Below are positions 45,971 through 54,377 of a stretch of DNA of 64,000 bases, in pieces. The notes under the pieces were generated by a model, which was not told the DNA's origin, ran no database searches, and worked only from the letters and a program-made list of their open reading frames with translations. Numbering within the stretch: position 1 is the stretch's first letter; each line of letters starts with the position of its first letter. The DNA is taken from contig NZ_MSCM01000002.1 of assembly GCF_002954665.1 (NCBI RefSeq), forward strand, positions 263,319-327,318. Direction: 5' to 3'. The position numbers were made by a program, and so were the translations under genes. Source of the stretch: Polaribacter glomeratus (lineage in GTDB: Bacteria > Bacteroidota > Bacteroidia > Flavobacteriales > Flavobacteriaceae).

Positions 45971-46035
45971 AGCCTACTTAAGATATTATATTTCTGATCA
46001 TAGACCACTTTGGATGCAACTTAAATTTTAAAAAG

Positions 46036-47547
46036 ATGAAAAAAGTTTTTACAAACATTGCCTTGGCTTTTTCTGGTGGGGGGTTTAGAGCTGCTAGTTT
46101 TACGCTTGGTACCTTGTCACTTTTTGAAAGGGTGGGTTTATTGTCTAGTGTAAAAGCCATTTCAAGTGTTTCGGGTGGGAGTATTACCGCTGTAAAATAT
46201 GCACAATCTCAAATTGAGGGTTTGGGTTTTGATGAATTCTTTTTAGAATATTATGCTTTTCTAAAAAAAGATGACTTGGCAGACTTGGCATTTCAAAATC
46301 TTAGAAAAGGAAAATTTTGCCATAAAAGGGCGAATCCCATCAATGCATTTGCCCTCGAATACAATAAACTAACCAATCATAAAAGTTTTGCAGATTTAGA
46401 TGATGCTATTGAAAATAACAAAACGCATTTAAAACGTTTAATTATAAATGCCACTAGTTTTAATGACGGTCTTTCTTTTCGTTTTCAAAATACAAGGTCG
46501 AATCGATTTGATTTTGGAAATGGAGAACTGGATAAGAAATATAAGAAGTATTACAATCATATAAAATTAGGAGATGCTCTGGCTGCTTCTTCTGCTTTTC
46601 CTGGAGGATTTGAGCCTATATTATTTCCGCACGATTTTACAGTAGTTGACGATAAGGAATTAATACCCATTAGCTTAATGGATGGTGGCATTATTGACAA
46701 TCAGGGTACTTCGAGTTTTTTAAGTGGTAGTGCCTTTAGTAACAACGTAGATTTGTTTTTTATCGCTGATGTATCTTCTCCCTATATGGAAGAATTAAAA
46801 CCGACCAAAAGAAATTTTATAACCTTCTTGATTAGTTTTCTCTTTAGTGTCCCCATGCTCCTTTTATTTGGAATTGGAGTGATCTGGTCTTATAGGCTGG
46901 AATCAAAATTGATCTATTCTCTTTTCTTTGTTGTATTTGCTTTTTTAACGAGTATTCAAATACTTTTATTTTTTGCAGCCAAAAAAATAAAAGCAATGAC
47001 TGGGAGTCGTTTCAAATTTGAATTGCCTTCTATGAGTTTGGGTATTTTCTTACTGGATCGGATTAATTCTTTGATTCATATGGCTGCTGAAGTCTCCTTG
47101 AAAGGTTTTCGAAGGCTGAATTCGAAGGCGATTTATAAAAAGTATTGGAATAAAACAGTCTCTTCAATGATTTATGAATTGCGTTGTCTTAATGAAGATC
47201 AAAAACCCGAAAATGGCACTCATTGGGAGCCTATCAAAAATGATCTGGGAGAAATCCCTGAAAACATTAAAGAATTGAGTAAAAAAGCGACAGAATTTGG
47301 AACGACCCTTTGGTTTAATGATGTTAATGGTATTTCAAAACCAACTATAGATACTTTAATTGCTTGTGGAGAAGTTACTGCTTGTTTTAATTTGCTGTCT
47401 TATCTTATTGTGCATAAAAAAGATGAAATTAAAAATGTGGAGTCTTCTGAACATGAATTGTATAGGAATTTAAAAAAATTATGGAATGATTTTACATTAG
47501 ATCCATATATGTTAGTGAATTTAATAATTAAACCAACCTCAAAATAA
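46036..47547 (+). CDS. Patatin-like phospholipase with central membrane segments
   Basis: The 503-residue protein has an N-terminal patatin domain: oxyanion loop FSGGGFRAASF (about residues 12-22), nucleophile elbow SSVSGGSITA with Ser48-region SVSGG in place of GxSxG, and the catalytic Asp in MDGGIIDN (about 216). Two hydrophobic helices follow near 250-320 (FLISFLFSVPMLLLFGIGVIW, SLFFVVFAFLTSIQILLFF). Patatin enzymes release fatty acids from phospholipids. In bacterial defence systems they act as membrane-damaging effectors. It starts 4 bp after the reconstructed end of the EEP gene. Confidence 0.8.
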   Translation: MKKVFTNIALAFSGGGFRAASFTLGTLSLFERVGLLSSVKAISSVSGGSITAVKYAQSQIEGLGFDEFFLEYYAFLKKDDLADLAFQNLRKGKFCHKRANPINAFALEYNKLTNHKSFADLDDAIENNKTHLKRLIINATSFNDGLSFRFQNTRSNRFDFGNGELDKKYKKYYNHIKLGDALAASSAFPGGFEPILFPHDFTVVDDKELIPISLMDGGIIDNQGTSSFLSGSAFSNNVDLFFIADVSSPYMEELKPTKRNFITFLISFLFSVPMLLLFGIGVIWSYRLESKLIYSLFFVVFAFLTSIQILLFFAAKKIKAMTGSRFKFELPSMSLGIFLLDRINSLIHMAAEVSLKGFRRLNSKAIYKKYWNKTVSSMIYELRCLNEDQKPENGTHWEPIKNDLGEIPENIKELSKKATEFGTTLWFNDVNGISKPTIDTLIACGEVTACFNLLSYLIVHKKDEIKNVESSEHELYRNLKKLWNDFTLDPYMLVNLIIKPTSK

Positions 47548-47553
47548 AGAATT

Positions 47554-48162
47554 ATGAAACAAATTTTATATGTATTACTTGCATTAATTGTAACATCATG
47601 TGCTTCAATCCCTAAAGAATCTGTTAATCTCATGGAGGTAGTTATTATTCAAAACCAAAAAGCTTATGACCTAAATGTTGTACTAATCAATAAACTATAC
47701 AAAGCGAAAAAAGAAGATGTGGATATTTTTATTGATGGAGATTACACTTCAGAAATTTGGAAGCAATTCAAAGCTTTAATTCCTGCTGGAGTAGATATTC
47801 AAAGTAATATGTCTTCTATCATCCCAAGCTTATCAAAACAAATTAATGTTCAAAGAAATGAAATGAAAAGTGTCCTAGAAACGGCTCGTTTAGAAACTCA
47901 AGAAATTATTTTGAAAGATTTTAAAATTCAAAGTGAGGCTTCTAAAGAAGTGAAAAATCTCTTGATTTCGGCTTCTAAAGTCAATGAAAATAGATTACAA
48001 ATATTACAAGATTATTCTAATCGCTTTAAATTAGGGCTTGATATCAATGAATTGGAATTATCCATTGATGGATTTTTAAATAGTGCTGGCAACGCTGGTG
48101 CAGATATTGAAAAATTAGGACAAGAATTTTTAACAAAACTAAACCAACTTAAAAAGAAATAA
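47554..48162 (+). CDS. Lipoprotein with helical body, patatin-operon member
   Basis: The 202-residue protein starts with a lipoprotein signal (LLALIVTSC, Cys16) and continues as a mostly helical, heptad-rich body (SLSKQINVQRNEMKSVLETA, AGADIEKLGQEFLTKL). No family is recognised. It follows the patatin gene by 6 bp and precedes the 89-residue gene by 1 bp, so the three are translated together. An envelope-side partner or immunity for the phospholipase is conceivable. Confidence 0.6.
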   Translation: MKQILYVLLALIVTSCASIPKESVNLMEVVIIQNQKAYDLNVVLINKLYKAKKEDVDIFIDGDYTSEIWKQFKALIPAGVDIQSNMSSIIPSLSKQINVQRNEMKSVLETARLETQEIILKDFKIQSEASKEVKNLLISASKVNENRLQILQDYSNRFKLGLDINELELSIDGFLNSAGNAGADIEKLGQEFLTKLNQLKKK

Positions 48163-48163
48163 A

Positions 48164-48433
48164 ATGGGAAAAATTGACTGGGATGAGCTAGCAAAAAAAG
48201 CTCGAGAAAATACAAATGCTAAATTTAGAGAGGAAATTTCTACACTACTACGTTTAAATGATAATGATATAAAAAGTATTATTAGCAAATCGGAAATTGA
48301 TAATGAACATTTCCTTGAGATTATAAAGATTGTAAAGGATAGAAGTTTAGCAAATAATAAAAAAGCAGAAGCTATTCAAGGAATTGATAACGGATTAAGA
48401 GCCGTTATTGGAATTGTAGATAAAATTATATAA
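48164..48433 (+). CDS. Small helical protein, last gene of patatin operon
   Basis: I do not recognise this 89-residue protein. It is all helical (WDELAKKARENTNAKFREEI; EAIQGIDNGLRAVIGIVDKI) with no signal peptide. It lies 1 bp after the lipoprotein gene. A regulatory or antitoxin-like role is only a guess from size and place. Confidence 0.5.
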   Translation: MGKIDWDELAKKARENTNAKFREEISTLLRLNDNDIKSIISKSEIDNEHFLEIIKIVKDRSLANNKKAEAIQGIDNGLRAVIGIVDKII

Positions 48434-48588
48434 TCGATTAGAAAATTAATAAATTAAGGAAGTAGAATTCATAAGTTCTTTAGGTAGCATAATTCTAATT
48501 ATTCAAAATGCAACAAGAGATTTAAAATAAAATCTCCATTTCATTTTTTTTTGTTCAAAAAGTGTTTGAAGCCTAAAATGATGGATTT

Positions 48589-48810
48589 TTGAATTTATAT
48601 TATAATACGGTTCGAAATATTTTTATCGATGTTGATCCTTTTGCACACTTTGGTTATATCAAAGAGATGATTTTTATAATTGATGGAGAAATTTTAAGGC
48701 TCGTCTCGTCTCTTAATCGTCCATTAGATAAATATATTTTTCATGAACTATCTTGTGTTCGATATTATAAAATCATCTCTATTGTGGATTTGATAAAGTT
48801 AAAAAAATGA
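48589..48810 (+). pseudogene. Possible decayed copy of the 44217 gene
   Basis: This frame opens without a good start. Its segment DGEILRLVSSLNRPLDKYIFHEL resembles the C-terminal block of the 44217-44654 protein (same DGEILRL, PL-K-I, EL and R-Y spacing). It is best read as a truncated paralogue. The surrounding 48434-49128 is AT-rich and otherwise shows nothing. Confidence 0.3.
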
Positions 48811-49128
48811 CTAAGATAACTACTGGATACTGAAGCATTCAAATTATTTTTAGTGACTTTTTAACTTAGAGCAAATTAGTTTATTTTGAAATTTATTGTT
48901 GATAAAATGTTAGTATATAAAAACTTACAAATATTCTTCTTCTTTTAAATCAATATATTTTCACTATATTTAAATGATTTTTTAAATTTATATTTTTGTA
49001 AATTTACAACCATTTTGAGATAAACCAATTTATGATGCTAAATTGGCAATATTTGTGTATAATAAATTAAAGAAATCGGAATACATAAAATATTATGATA
49101 TTCATTTGTTTAATTAAATAAGAAAAAA

Positions 49129-49335
49129 ATGAAAAAAATATTCAATCAAGAAGTAATTGATTTTGTAAACAAGAGTATGAATGAAATCAAGTCTGAGATA
49201 GATTTAGATTATTGTATTGAAAATAATATAAAATTTTCTAACAATGAGATAGATTCATCGGAGATAAAACTTTTTTCTAAAGAATCTACAGATACTGCTT
49301 ACAAAATTTTGCATCCAGATTATAAAGGGAATTAA
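49129..49335 (+). CDS. Short hypothetical protein
   Basis: A 68-codon ORF with ATG start (MKKIFNQEVIDFVNKSMNEI), acidic and helical. No family is recognised. It is followed 19 bp later by the next frame, so the two may be coexpressed. Confidence 0.4.
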   Translation: MKKIFNQEVIDFVNKSMNEIKSEIDLDYCIENNIKFSNNEIDSSEIKLFSKESTDTAYKILHPDYKGN

Positions 49336-49354
49336 TACTGTAAATAAGCTAAAT

Positions 49355-49909
49355 TTGGAAAAAGATTTTGAGGATATAAAACTGCCTTTAGAAAAAGTAG
49401 AGATTAGACTGCAGGAATTTAAGAATGCTATAAAAATTTATAAAACTAAACACTTCAACAGAACTGGAAATAATATAGATGTTGTTGATAAGGCAGTTGA
49501 AAAAATGACAAGCTTACACTACGGCTGGTTATATTCTAACGTAAAACCATTAGTCCCTAAACGTATAAATAAATATAAAATGGCATCACTGGCTGAACTT
49601 TGTGTTATAAAGATTCAGACTTTTATTTTAAAAGATTTAAAAGATTTAAAAGAAACAAGAAAAATAAATGCTGATTTTGCTTTCTTTTGTTGTTTATCTA
49701 TGATTACAGGTATGTCACAAGATACTTCAAATTTTTTAAAAGGTTCCTCAATCAAGCGTGTAGAAGACATTTTTCATATTGTAAAATCTCAAAGATTAAA
49801 ATGGCTTGAATGTAAAAACATAGATGAGTTTCCTGTTTTTAGTAATGGGTTAAATTTATTTCTTTTATTTGAATTATATCATTTAAGGTTTCAAGCTATT
49901 CAAATTTAG
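49355..49909 (+). CDS. Hypothetical helical protein
   Basis: This 184-codon frame opens with TTG. Sequence quality is protein-like throughout (KMASLAELCVIKIQTFILKD, NADFAFFCCLSMITGMSQD), and a later ATG at residue 50 (MTSLHYGWLY) is an alternative start. No family is recognised. It is followed by a terminator hairpin at 49961. Confidence 0.45.
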   Translation: MEKDFEDIKLPLEKVEIRLQEFKNAIKIYKTKHFNRTGNNIDVVDKAVEKMTSLHYGWLYSNVKPLVPKRINKYKMASLAELCVIKIQTFILKDLKDLKETRKINADFAFFCCLSMITGMSQDTSNFLKGSSIKRVEDIFHIVKSQRLKWLECKNIDEFPVFSNGLNLFLLFELYHLRFQAIQI

Positions 49910-49960
49910 TAACTTAATAAAACAACTATAAGTTAAACTTCTTTTTCATAGCAATTTTTT

Positions 49961-49985
49961 ACCACCTTGTGAGGTGGTTTTAATT
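49961..49985 (+). terminator. Terminator-like hairpin
   Basis: A 7-bp stem ACCACCT / AGGTGGT followed by T-rich sequence, about 50 bp past the stop at 49909. Confidence 0.6.
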
Positions 49986-50039
49986 TTATTTAATATTTCA
50001 ATTATTCTCTATTTTAGCTTCTGAAAAAGCTATGAGAAA

Positions 50040-51329
50040 ATGTACAAAAGAAATTATCATCCTCTGATAATTCTACTTTATGCAAGTGGAATGTTAGATA
50101 CGAAACAACTCTGTGAGTTGCCCAAAACCACCAAACATAATTGGAATCAATTCAAGCACCAAAACTATTATGGAGATGATTGGGTTTCTTCTTACGTTGA
50201 ACAGTTTGATAATATAAAAGAAGTTTATGCATCTGCTTTTTTATATAAATCTTTACGATTTTTAGTAGAGACCAGAAAAGGATATTTACATATATTACAA
50301 GAATTCTCTTACAACAAGAAACTCCTAAAATTACACGCTGACAAAATTATTACGTCCATAGAAAAGATGAAATCTTTAGCAAATGTGAATGTAAAAACTG
50401 CCTGTAAGTATTATGGAATTTCTAAAGATTGGTATTACAATCAAAAAAGAAAACTGCTTTGTGGAATAAGCCCTTTTCAAAGATGTTATCGCCAACATCC
50501 GAATCAGTTAACTGTTCAAGAAATTTCTGTGATTGAAAACCTAGTTACAGATCCTGCCAACTTCGGTAAAAGAAAAATAACCTTATATTATTTTGCTTTG
50601 AGGAATGGTTTAATTTTTTGTGGATTATCTACTTTTAACAAATATGCTTCTGCTTTAGGGTATATAAAACCAAAACGATTTAGATATCCAATGAAAAAAG
50701 GATTAAGAGCTTCAAGAGTTTTTGAGTGGTTGCATGTGGATATTACCATAGTAAACACCATAGAAGATGGTATTCAAAAAGTAGCTTTTGTAAAAGACAA
50801 TTTTTCTAAAGCTATTTTACATTATAGTTCTACCAATGGAAAAGCTGGAAGTGAGTTTATCAAAAACCTCTTTGCTGAAACATTTGAGAAATATAATTTA
50901 TTGAATGCCACAAAACCGATTAACATTCTATCTGATGGTGGAAGTGAGAACAAAGGGGAACTCTTGTCTTGGGTTCAAAATATACAAGCACCACCAATTG
51001 TTAGTAAAATAACTGCTCAAACCAAAGACTTCCCTTTTTCTAATTCGATGTCCGAGAGTACACATAGTATTTATAAAACTGAATTTTTACACGGGAAATA
51101 TTCTTTAAATGAGAAAATACATTTAAAAGATTTAAAACGTTTTGTAGAATATTATCAACACCTGAGATACCCAACTGATTTATTTGGATTAACAACTTTT
51201 GAGGTTGTAAATGGTAAAATTCCTGATAAAAACCATTTTAAAGAGAAAATACAAGAAGCTAGAAAAAATAGAGTAGAAGCCAATCAACAATTTAATGATT
51301 GTAAAATTGCTCTTGGTTGTAATTCTTGA
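50040..51329 (+). CDS. DDE-type (integrase-core) transposase
   Basis: The 429-residue transposase has an N-terminal helix-turn-helix (LCELPKTTKHNWNQF; MKSLANVNVKTACKYYGISK) and an rve-type DDE core: Asp in LHVDITIVNT, Asp in ILSDGGSENKG, and Glu in SMSESTHSIYKTEF. The single-ORF form resembles IS3/IS481-like elements of Bacteroidota. I could not define terminal inverted repeats or a target duplication, so the element limits are open. Confidence 0.8.
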   Translation: MYKRNYHPLIILLYASGMLDTKQLCELPKTTKHNWNQFKHQNYYGDDWVSSYVEQFDNIKEVYASAFLYKSLRFLVETRKGYLHILQEFSYNKKLLKLHADKIITSIEKMKSLANVNVKTACKYYGISKDWYYNQKRKLLCGISPFQRCYRQHPNQLTVQEISVIENLVTDPANFGKRKITLYYFALRNGLIFCGLSTFNKYASALGYIKPKRFRYPMKKGLRASRVFEWLHVDITIVNTIEDGIQKVAFVKDNFSKAILHYSSTNGKAGSEFIKNLFAETFEKYNLLNATKPINILSDGGSENKGELLSWVQNIQAPPIVSKITAQTKDFPFSNSMSESTHSIYKTEFLHGKYSLNEKIHLKDLKRFVEYYQHLRYPTDLFGLTTFEVVNGKIPDKNHFKEKIQEARKNRVEANQQFNDCKIALGCNS

Positions 51330-51401
51330 AAAAGGTGATTATAGAGCAAAATCTAAAATCTTTTTAACGAGCAAAACGAATTTTCGTTAGTTTTTGAAAA
51401 T

Positions 51402-51438
51402 AAAAAAAAGGATATTCGTTTTTTGAATATCCTTTTTA
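51402..51438. terminator. Terminator after transposase
   Basis: A 10-bp stem AAGGATATTC / GAATATCCTT is flanked by A and T runs. Confidence 0.75.
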
Positions 51439-51531
51439 TGACTTGAATAATTTGTTTTTATTAAAACCTTATTATTACTGGTAATTCCAATGTTGGAACC
51501 TTTTTGTAGTGGTTTAAAATAGCGAGTGCCC

Positions 51532-51630
51532 GATAAATCTACGGTTACCAAAATTATTGACGCTTTTATTAGAGATACTAAAACTAAAAAGGCTTACGCA
51601 TAAAAAAACCACAACTTTCGCTGTGGTTTT
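51532..51630 (+). pseudogene. 3' remnant of the XRE gene plus its terminator (duplicate of 58247-58345)
   Basis: The last roughly 23 codons of the XRE protein (VTKIIDAFIRDTKTKKAYA in the intact gene), its stop and its terminator hairpin recur here with about 5 differences in 94 bp. The 5' part of the gene is absent. It marks the same downstream border beside the orphan RHS tip that the intact gene makes beside the full RHS locus. Confidence 0.8.
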
Positions 51631-51631
51631 A
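51603..51631. terminator. Terminator in the duplicated segment
   Basis: Stem AAACCACA / TGTGGTTT, identical to that at 58318-58344. It now ends the orphan immunity transcript on the minus strand. Confidence 0.75.
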
Positions 51632-51634
51632 ACT

Positions 51635-52351
51635 TTAATTTAGAGAAGTATCCTTGTTGGAAAAAGAAAGTAATGTTTTTTGTTTAACTTCAAGACTTGA
51701 AACATCATTTGTTAGCATTTTTTCCACTAAAGAATCACGTAGAAATAATTCTGTTACACCTTGTAGATAGATAATACTTCTTTCTTGGTACTTCGGATTT
51801 AAAACTACCTTATCAAATGAGTTAAAAGGTTCTTTTTCTTGAAGCTCAATATAGTCCTCATAATTTTTTATATCAAAATATTTTTTTTCGGAAGAAAGAG
51901 CATCAAAAGTTGGATAAATCAACGATTCCGAAAAAACAATTTCTGTATTTGGTATCATTGGCACAAATAAAAGATAGTAATTATCTTTTACATCAATTAT
52001 CTCAATCTTTCTTAAATGATATTCATTTTTATTTACCTTTTCTTCCTCTAAACAGTCTACAAATTTTTGACTAACGATATATTCATATCCAAAAAAGAAT
52101 GGTGAAAAAACCATTATATCAGTAAGCTTTGCTTTCTTTAACAACTTCCCTTTTAAATGCTTTATTTCTAAATTAGATATTCCATTTTGGTCTTTTAAAA
52201 ACTTATCGATATTACCTATTAGTAAGGTTTCTTCTATTTCCTTATAATTTATATTCTTCTTTAATTCTTTTCCCTTAAACTCTAATTGATAAACTCCATT
52301 GTTTACTCCGATTACATTAGGTTCTGATGAATTAGTTATCCTTTTAAACAT
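51635..52351 (-). CDS. Probable immunity protein for the orphan RHS tip
   Basis: I do not recognise a named family with certainty. The 238-residue protein is cytoplasmic (no signal) and alpha/beta, with a distinctive NYYLLFVPMIPNTEIVFSES that recalls Imm43-like proteins. It begins at the stop of the HNH-type RHS tip (1-bp overlap at 52351), the standard toxin-immunity order. A cytoplasmic location fits immunity to a DNA-cutting toxin. Confidence 0.55.
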   Translation of the reverse strand: MFKRITNSSEPNVIGVNNGVYQLEFKGKELKKNINYKEIEETLLIGNIDKFLKDQNGISNLEIKHLKGKLLKKAKLTDIMVFSPFFFGYEYIVSQKFVDCLEEEKVNKNEYHLRKIEIIDVKDNYYLLFVPMIPNTEIVFSESLIYPTFDALSSEKKYFDIKNYEDYIELQEKEPFNSFDKVVLNPKYQERSIIYLQGVTELFLRDSLVEKMLTNDVSSLEVKQKTLLSFSNKDTSLN

Positions 52352-53238
52352 TATAGTTTTTTATTTAATCCTCTAAAATAATCATTCAACTTCATTCCGC
52401 TACCATAGGCTTTGTTTAGTTCACTATTTAAATTTTTCTGCAAACTTCTTAAACTTCCTTGATTTATGTTCTTTTTTACGCCTAATTGGTTTATTAAATT
52501 ACCAACATACTTATTATACTGTGGATGATTTCCGTGAAAAGGTGTTGGAAGTTTCTTAAGATTAAAACCGCCATTTAATTTCATAAATGGTGCTAATACT
52601 TTCTTATATTGCTTAAAAACAGCTTTAGGTATAATATGATGCTTTTGTATTTTAAGTGTCTTACCCAGTAGCTTTGCTAAATAACTACCTCCATTTTTAA
52701 CTACTGGACCTCCAACCATTTCTAAAGCACCAGCAGAACCTATATCTTCTCCAGTAACATTTAGTTTAGGCTCATTAAAGGCATAATCATATATGTTTGA
52801 TAAACTATAACCATCATAAGAATTTACACTGTTGTAAAACTCATTATATCCATCAGCTATTTCTCGACTAACTCCTGCAGATAAAGTATTTGGCTGTGAA
52901 TTTATTTCATTAGCAAAGAATTTTGCTTTCTTAAAGCCTGAATCACTAACTTTTATTGTCTTGTCGATACCATCATTTACTTCAACTGTTTCTCCGCTAT
53001 TTATATTTTCGTAAATAGTTTCAGGTGCTAATCCTGTTGGGTCTATATAAAAAGAAGGATTATTTTTTACAAAATTATAAGGTGACCATTCCGGAAACTC
53101 ATCACTTAAAGGGTCTGGATTAAACCACCTTCCGATATCAGGTTGGTAATTCCTTGCTCCATAATCGTACCAATTTAAACCTAATTCTTCTTGATGTTCT
53201 TTTCCGTGGTATTTATACTTGTGCTCACTACCATTCAC
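52351..53238 (-). CDS. Orphan RHS C-terminal tip with AHH/HNH-type nuclease domain
   Basis: The frame holds only the end of an RHS core (KYHGKEHQEELGLNWYDYG, IGRWFNPDPLS, YIDPTGLAP) followed by a toxin domain. That domain contains KHHIIPKAVFKQYK and GNHPQYNKYV, the His-rich pattern of AHH/EndoVII-like HNH nucleases. The family reading runs upstream as YPFGLQHKGYNNVV to 53277 and then meets TAA, so there is no full RHS gene in front and GTG 53238 is only a formal start. It is a displaced toxin tip, perhaps silent until recombined onto an RHS core. Confidence 0.75.
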   Translation of the reverse strand: MNGSEHKYKYHGKEHQEELGLNWYDYGARNYQPDIGRWFNPDPLSDEFPEWSPYNFVKNNPSFYIDPTGLAPETIYENINSGETVEVNDGIDKTIKVSDSGFKKAKFFANEINSQPNTLSAGVSREIADGYNEFYNSVNSYDGYSLSNIYDYAFNEPKLNVTGEDIGSAGALEMVGGPVVKNGGSYLAKLLGKTLKIQKHHIIPKAVFKQYKKVLAPFMKLNGGFNLKKLPTPFHGNHPQYNKYVGNLINQLGVKKNINQGSLRSLQKNLNSELNKAYGSGMKLNDYFRGLNKKL

Positions 53239-53277
53239 GACATTATTGTAACCTTTGTGTTGTAAGCCAAAAGGATA
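53229..53277 (-). repeat. 49-bp RHS-core repeat (matches 59902-59950)
   Basis: 48 of 49 bases equal the segment of the full RHS gene that encodes YPFGLQHKGYNNVV. It forms the core-side border of the orphan tip and a ready site for recombination. Confidence 0.85.
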
Positions 53278-53473
53278 GACGTTTATGTGTTTTTTTTAAC
53301 TACGGGTCAGTTTTTCGGGCATTTCTACTCAAAAATTTTATAAGAACGTCCTTTCTACATCATCATTCAGTCCATAAATATACATTAATTTGATAAAGCC
53401 CTCGCAAGTAAAAGCCAGTATTTTCGTGCCTCAAAAACCTCTGTCTTTCACTTGCTCCCACGTCCTCGGTATG
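53239..53473. other. Non-coding junction left of the hairpin array
   Basis: About 195 bp beyond the 49-bp RHS repeat (ends 53277) hold no supportable gene. The sequence no longer resembles the full RHS gene past 53277. It marks the breakpoint between the orphan tip and the recombinase unit. Confidence 0.5.
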
Positions 53474-53551
53474 TTACATAAAACGGGTTATAATACATTC
53501 CCTAAAAAGCCCAACGCTTCGCCACCTGTAGTTATAACCAGTTTTATGTAA
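53474..53551. repeat. Hairpin H1 of the array
   Basis: 20-bp arms (53474-53493 and 53532-53551) with one G-A mismatch 12 nt from the outer end, 8 inner base pairs (GGTTATAA) and a 38-nt loop. The outer arm starts TTACATAA, as in H5. Confidence 0.8.
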
Positions 53552-53624
53552 AATACTCCCATTCGCCTTTCTGCCAACGCTTTTTGCTCACTCGGATAAA
53601 TACTAACGCACTTCGTTTGTTTCA

Positions 53625-53682
53625 TTTTAAAAGCTTGCGGAACTCTTCCGCATCAGCCAACAGCTTCCGCAACCTTTTAAAA
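53625..53682. repeat. Hairpin H2 of the array
   Basis: 18-bp arms (53625-53642 and 53665-53682) with one C-C mismatch at position 10, 8 inner base pairs and a 22-nt loop. Confidence 0.8.
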
Positions 53683-53710
53683 CGTTCAGCATTTTGAGTA
53701 AGATTTGGCG

Positions 53711-53774
53711 TTTTAAAAAGATGAAGATTTAGGCGATGGATTTTTGAGCGTTGGCAATCTTCAGCTTTTTAAAA
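53711..53774. repeat. Hairpin H3 of the array
   Basis: 19-bp arms (53711-53729 and 53756-53774) with one A-G mismatch at position 11, 8 inner base pairs and a 26-nt loop containing GCGTTGGC. Confidence 0.8.
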
Positions 53775-53819
53775 TGTTGCCCAGCGGCAAAGAGCGACAC
53801 AACAGTAAGCGGAACGAGT

Positions 53820-53879
53820 TGTACAAAAAAACAATCAAAGAAGTAAAGCAAGCTTTTGTGCTTGGTGTCTTTTTGTGCA
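53820..53879. repeat. Hairpin H4 of the array (weaker)
   Basis: 14-bp arms (53820-53833 and 53866-53879) with one wobble and one mismatch. It is less regular than the others. Confidence 0.45.
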
Positions 53880-53984
53880 GTATTTTTTGTGCAAATTCGG
53901 TGCGTTGGCTTACGAAGTAAATATTTCAGATTCGTAGTGCGATGGCAGAAGTCGGTGGAAAAAAGCGTCGGAAGAGCGGATATT

Positions 53985-54074
53985 TTACATAATAGCAGTT
54001 ATAACTACACCCGCAACAATAAAAACTCGCCGAAGGCAACCAAAAGGGAAGCTATTATAACTTCTATTATGTAA
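53985..54074. repeat. Hairpin H5 of the array
   Basis: 20-bp arms (53985-54004 and 54055-54074) with one C-T mismatch at position 12, 8 inner base pairs (AGTTATAA) and a 50-nt loop. It shares outer TTACATAA and inner GTTATAA with H1. Confidence 0.8.
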
Positions 54075-54124
54075 CATAGCTTGGGATGGTTTTTATGGCG
54101 GATTTTTTGTTTTTGAGCGTTGGC

Positions 54125-54196
54125 ACAGCTCTTTATTTTTTTAAGATTACAGCTTTCTTTAAACAACTAAATTTTCTTAAAAAAATAATGTGCTGT
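54125..54196. repeat. Hairpin H6 of the array
   Basis: 22-bp arms (54125-54146 and 54175-54196) with two mismatches, including a perfect 14-bp A/T-rich inner part, and a 28-nt loop. Its right side is followed by GCGTTGGC. Confidence 0.7.
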
Positions 54197-54255
54197 TTGT
54201 GCGTTGGCTTACAAAAAATATGACGTAAAAACCATAGAAGTGGTGGCGAGCGGAA

Positions 54256-54314
54256 CAAGATAAAAGACAGAAGCTTGTTGCCTTTTTCGGCAATAATCTG
54301 GCTTTTATCTTGTG
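54256..54314. repeat. Hairpin H7 of the array
   Basis: 17-bp arms (54256-54272 and 54298-54314) with one A-G mismatch at position 13. The loop holds a small nested hairpin TTGCC/GGCAA. Confidence 0.75.
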
Positions 54315-54377
54315 TGGGGTTTTGCGTTGTGATTGGTTTTTGTTTGCGAGCCACGCTTTTTTGCGTGGCGAAGCTTT

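Noticed and set aside
49940..51480. Terminal inverted repeats of the IS-like transposase
   Set aside because: Left and right flanks show only weak similarity, so ends cannot be set.
53474..54314. Classical integron attC sites
   Set aside because: The arms do not match RYYYAAC/GTTRRRY boxes in the right order, and no cassette ORFs lie between them. Only the general fold is similar.
53856..54354. Short ORFs across the hairpin array
   Set aside because: They run through hairpin arms, have no family features or good starts, and look like chance frames.
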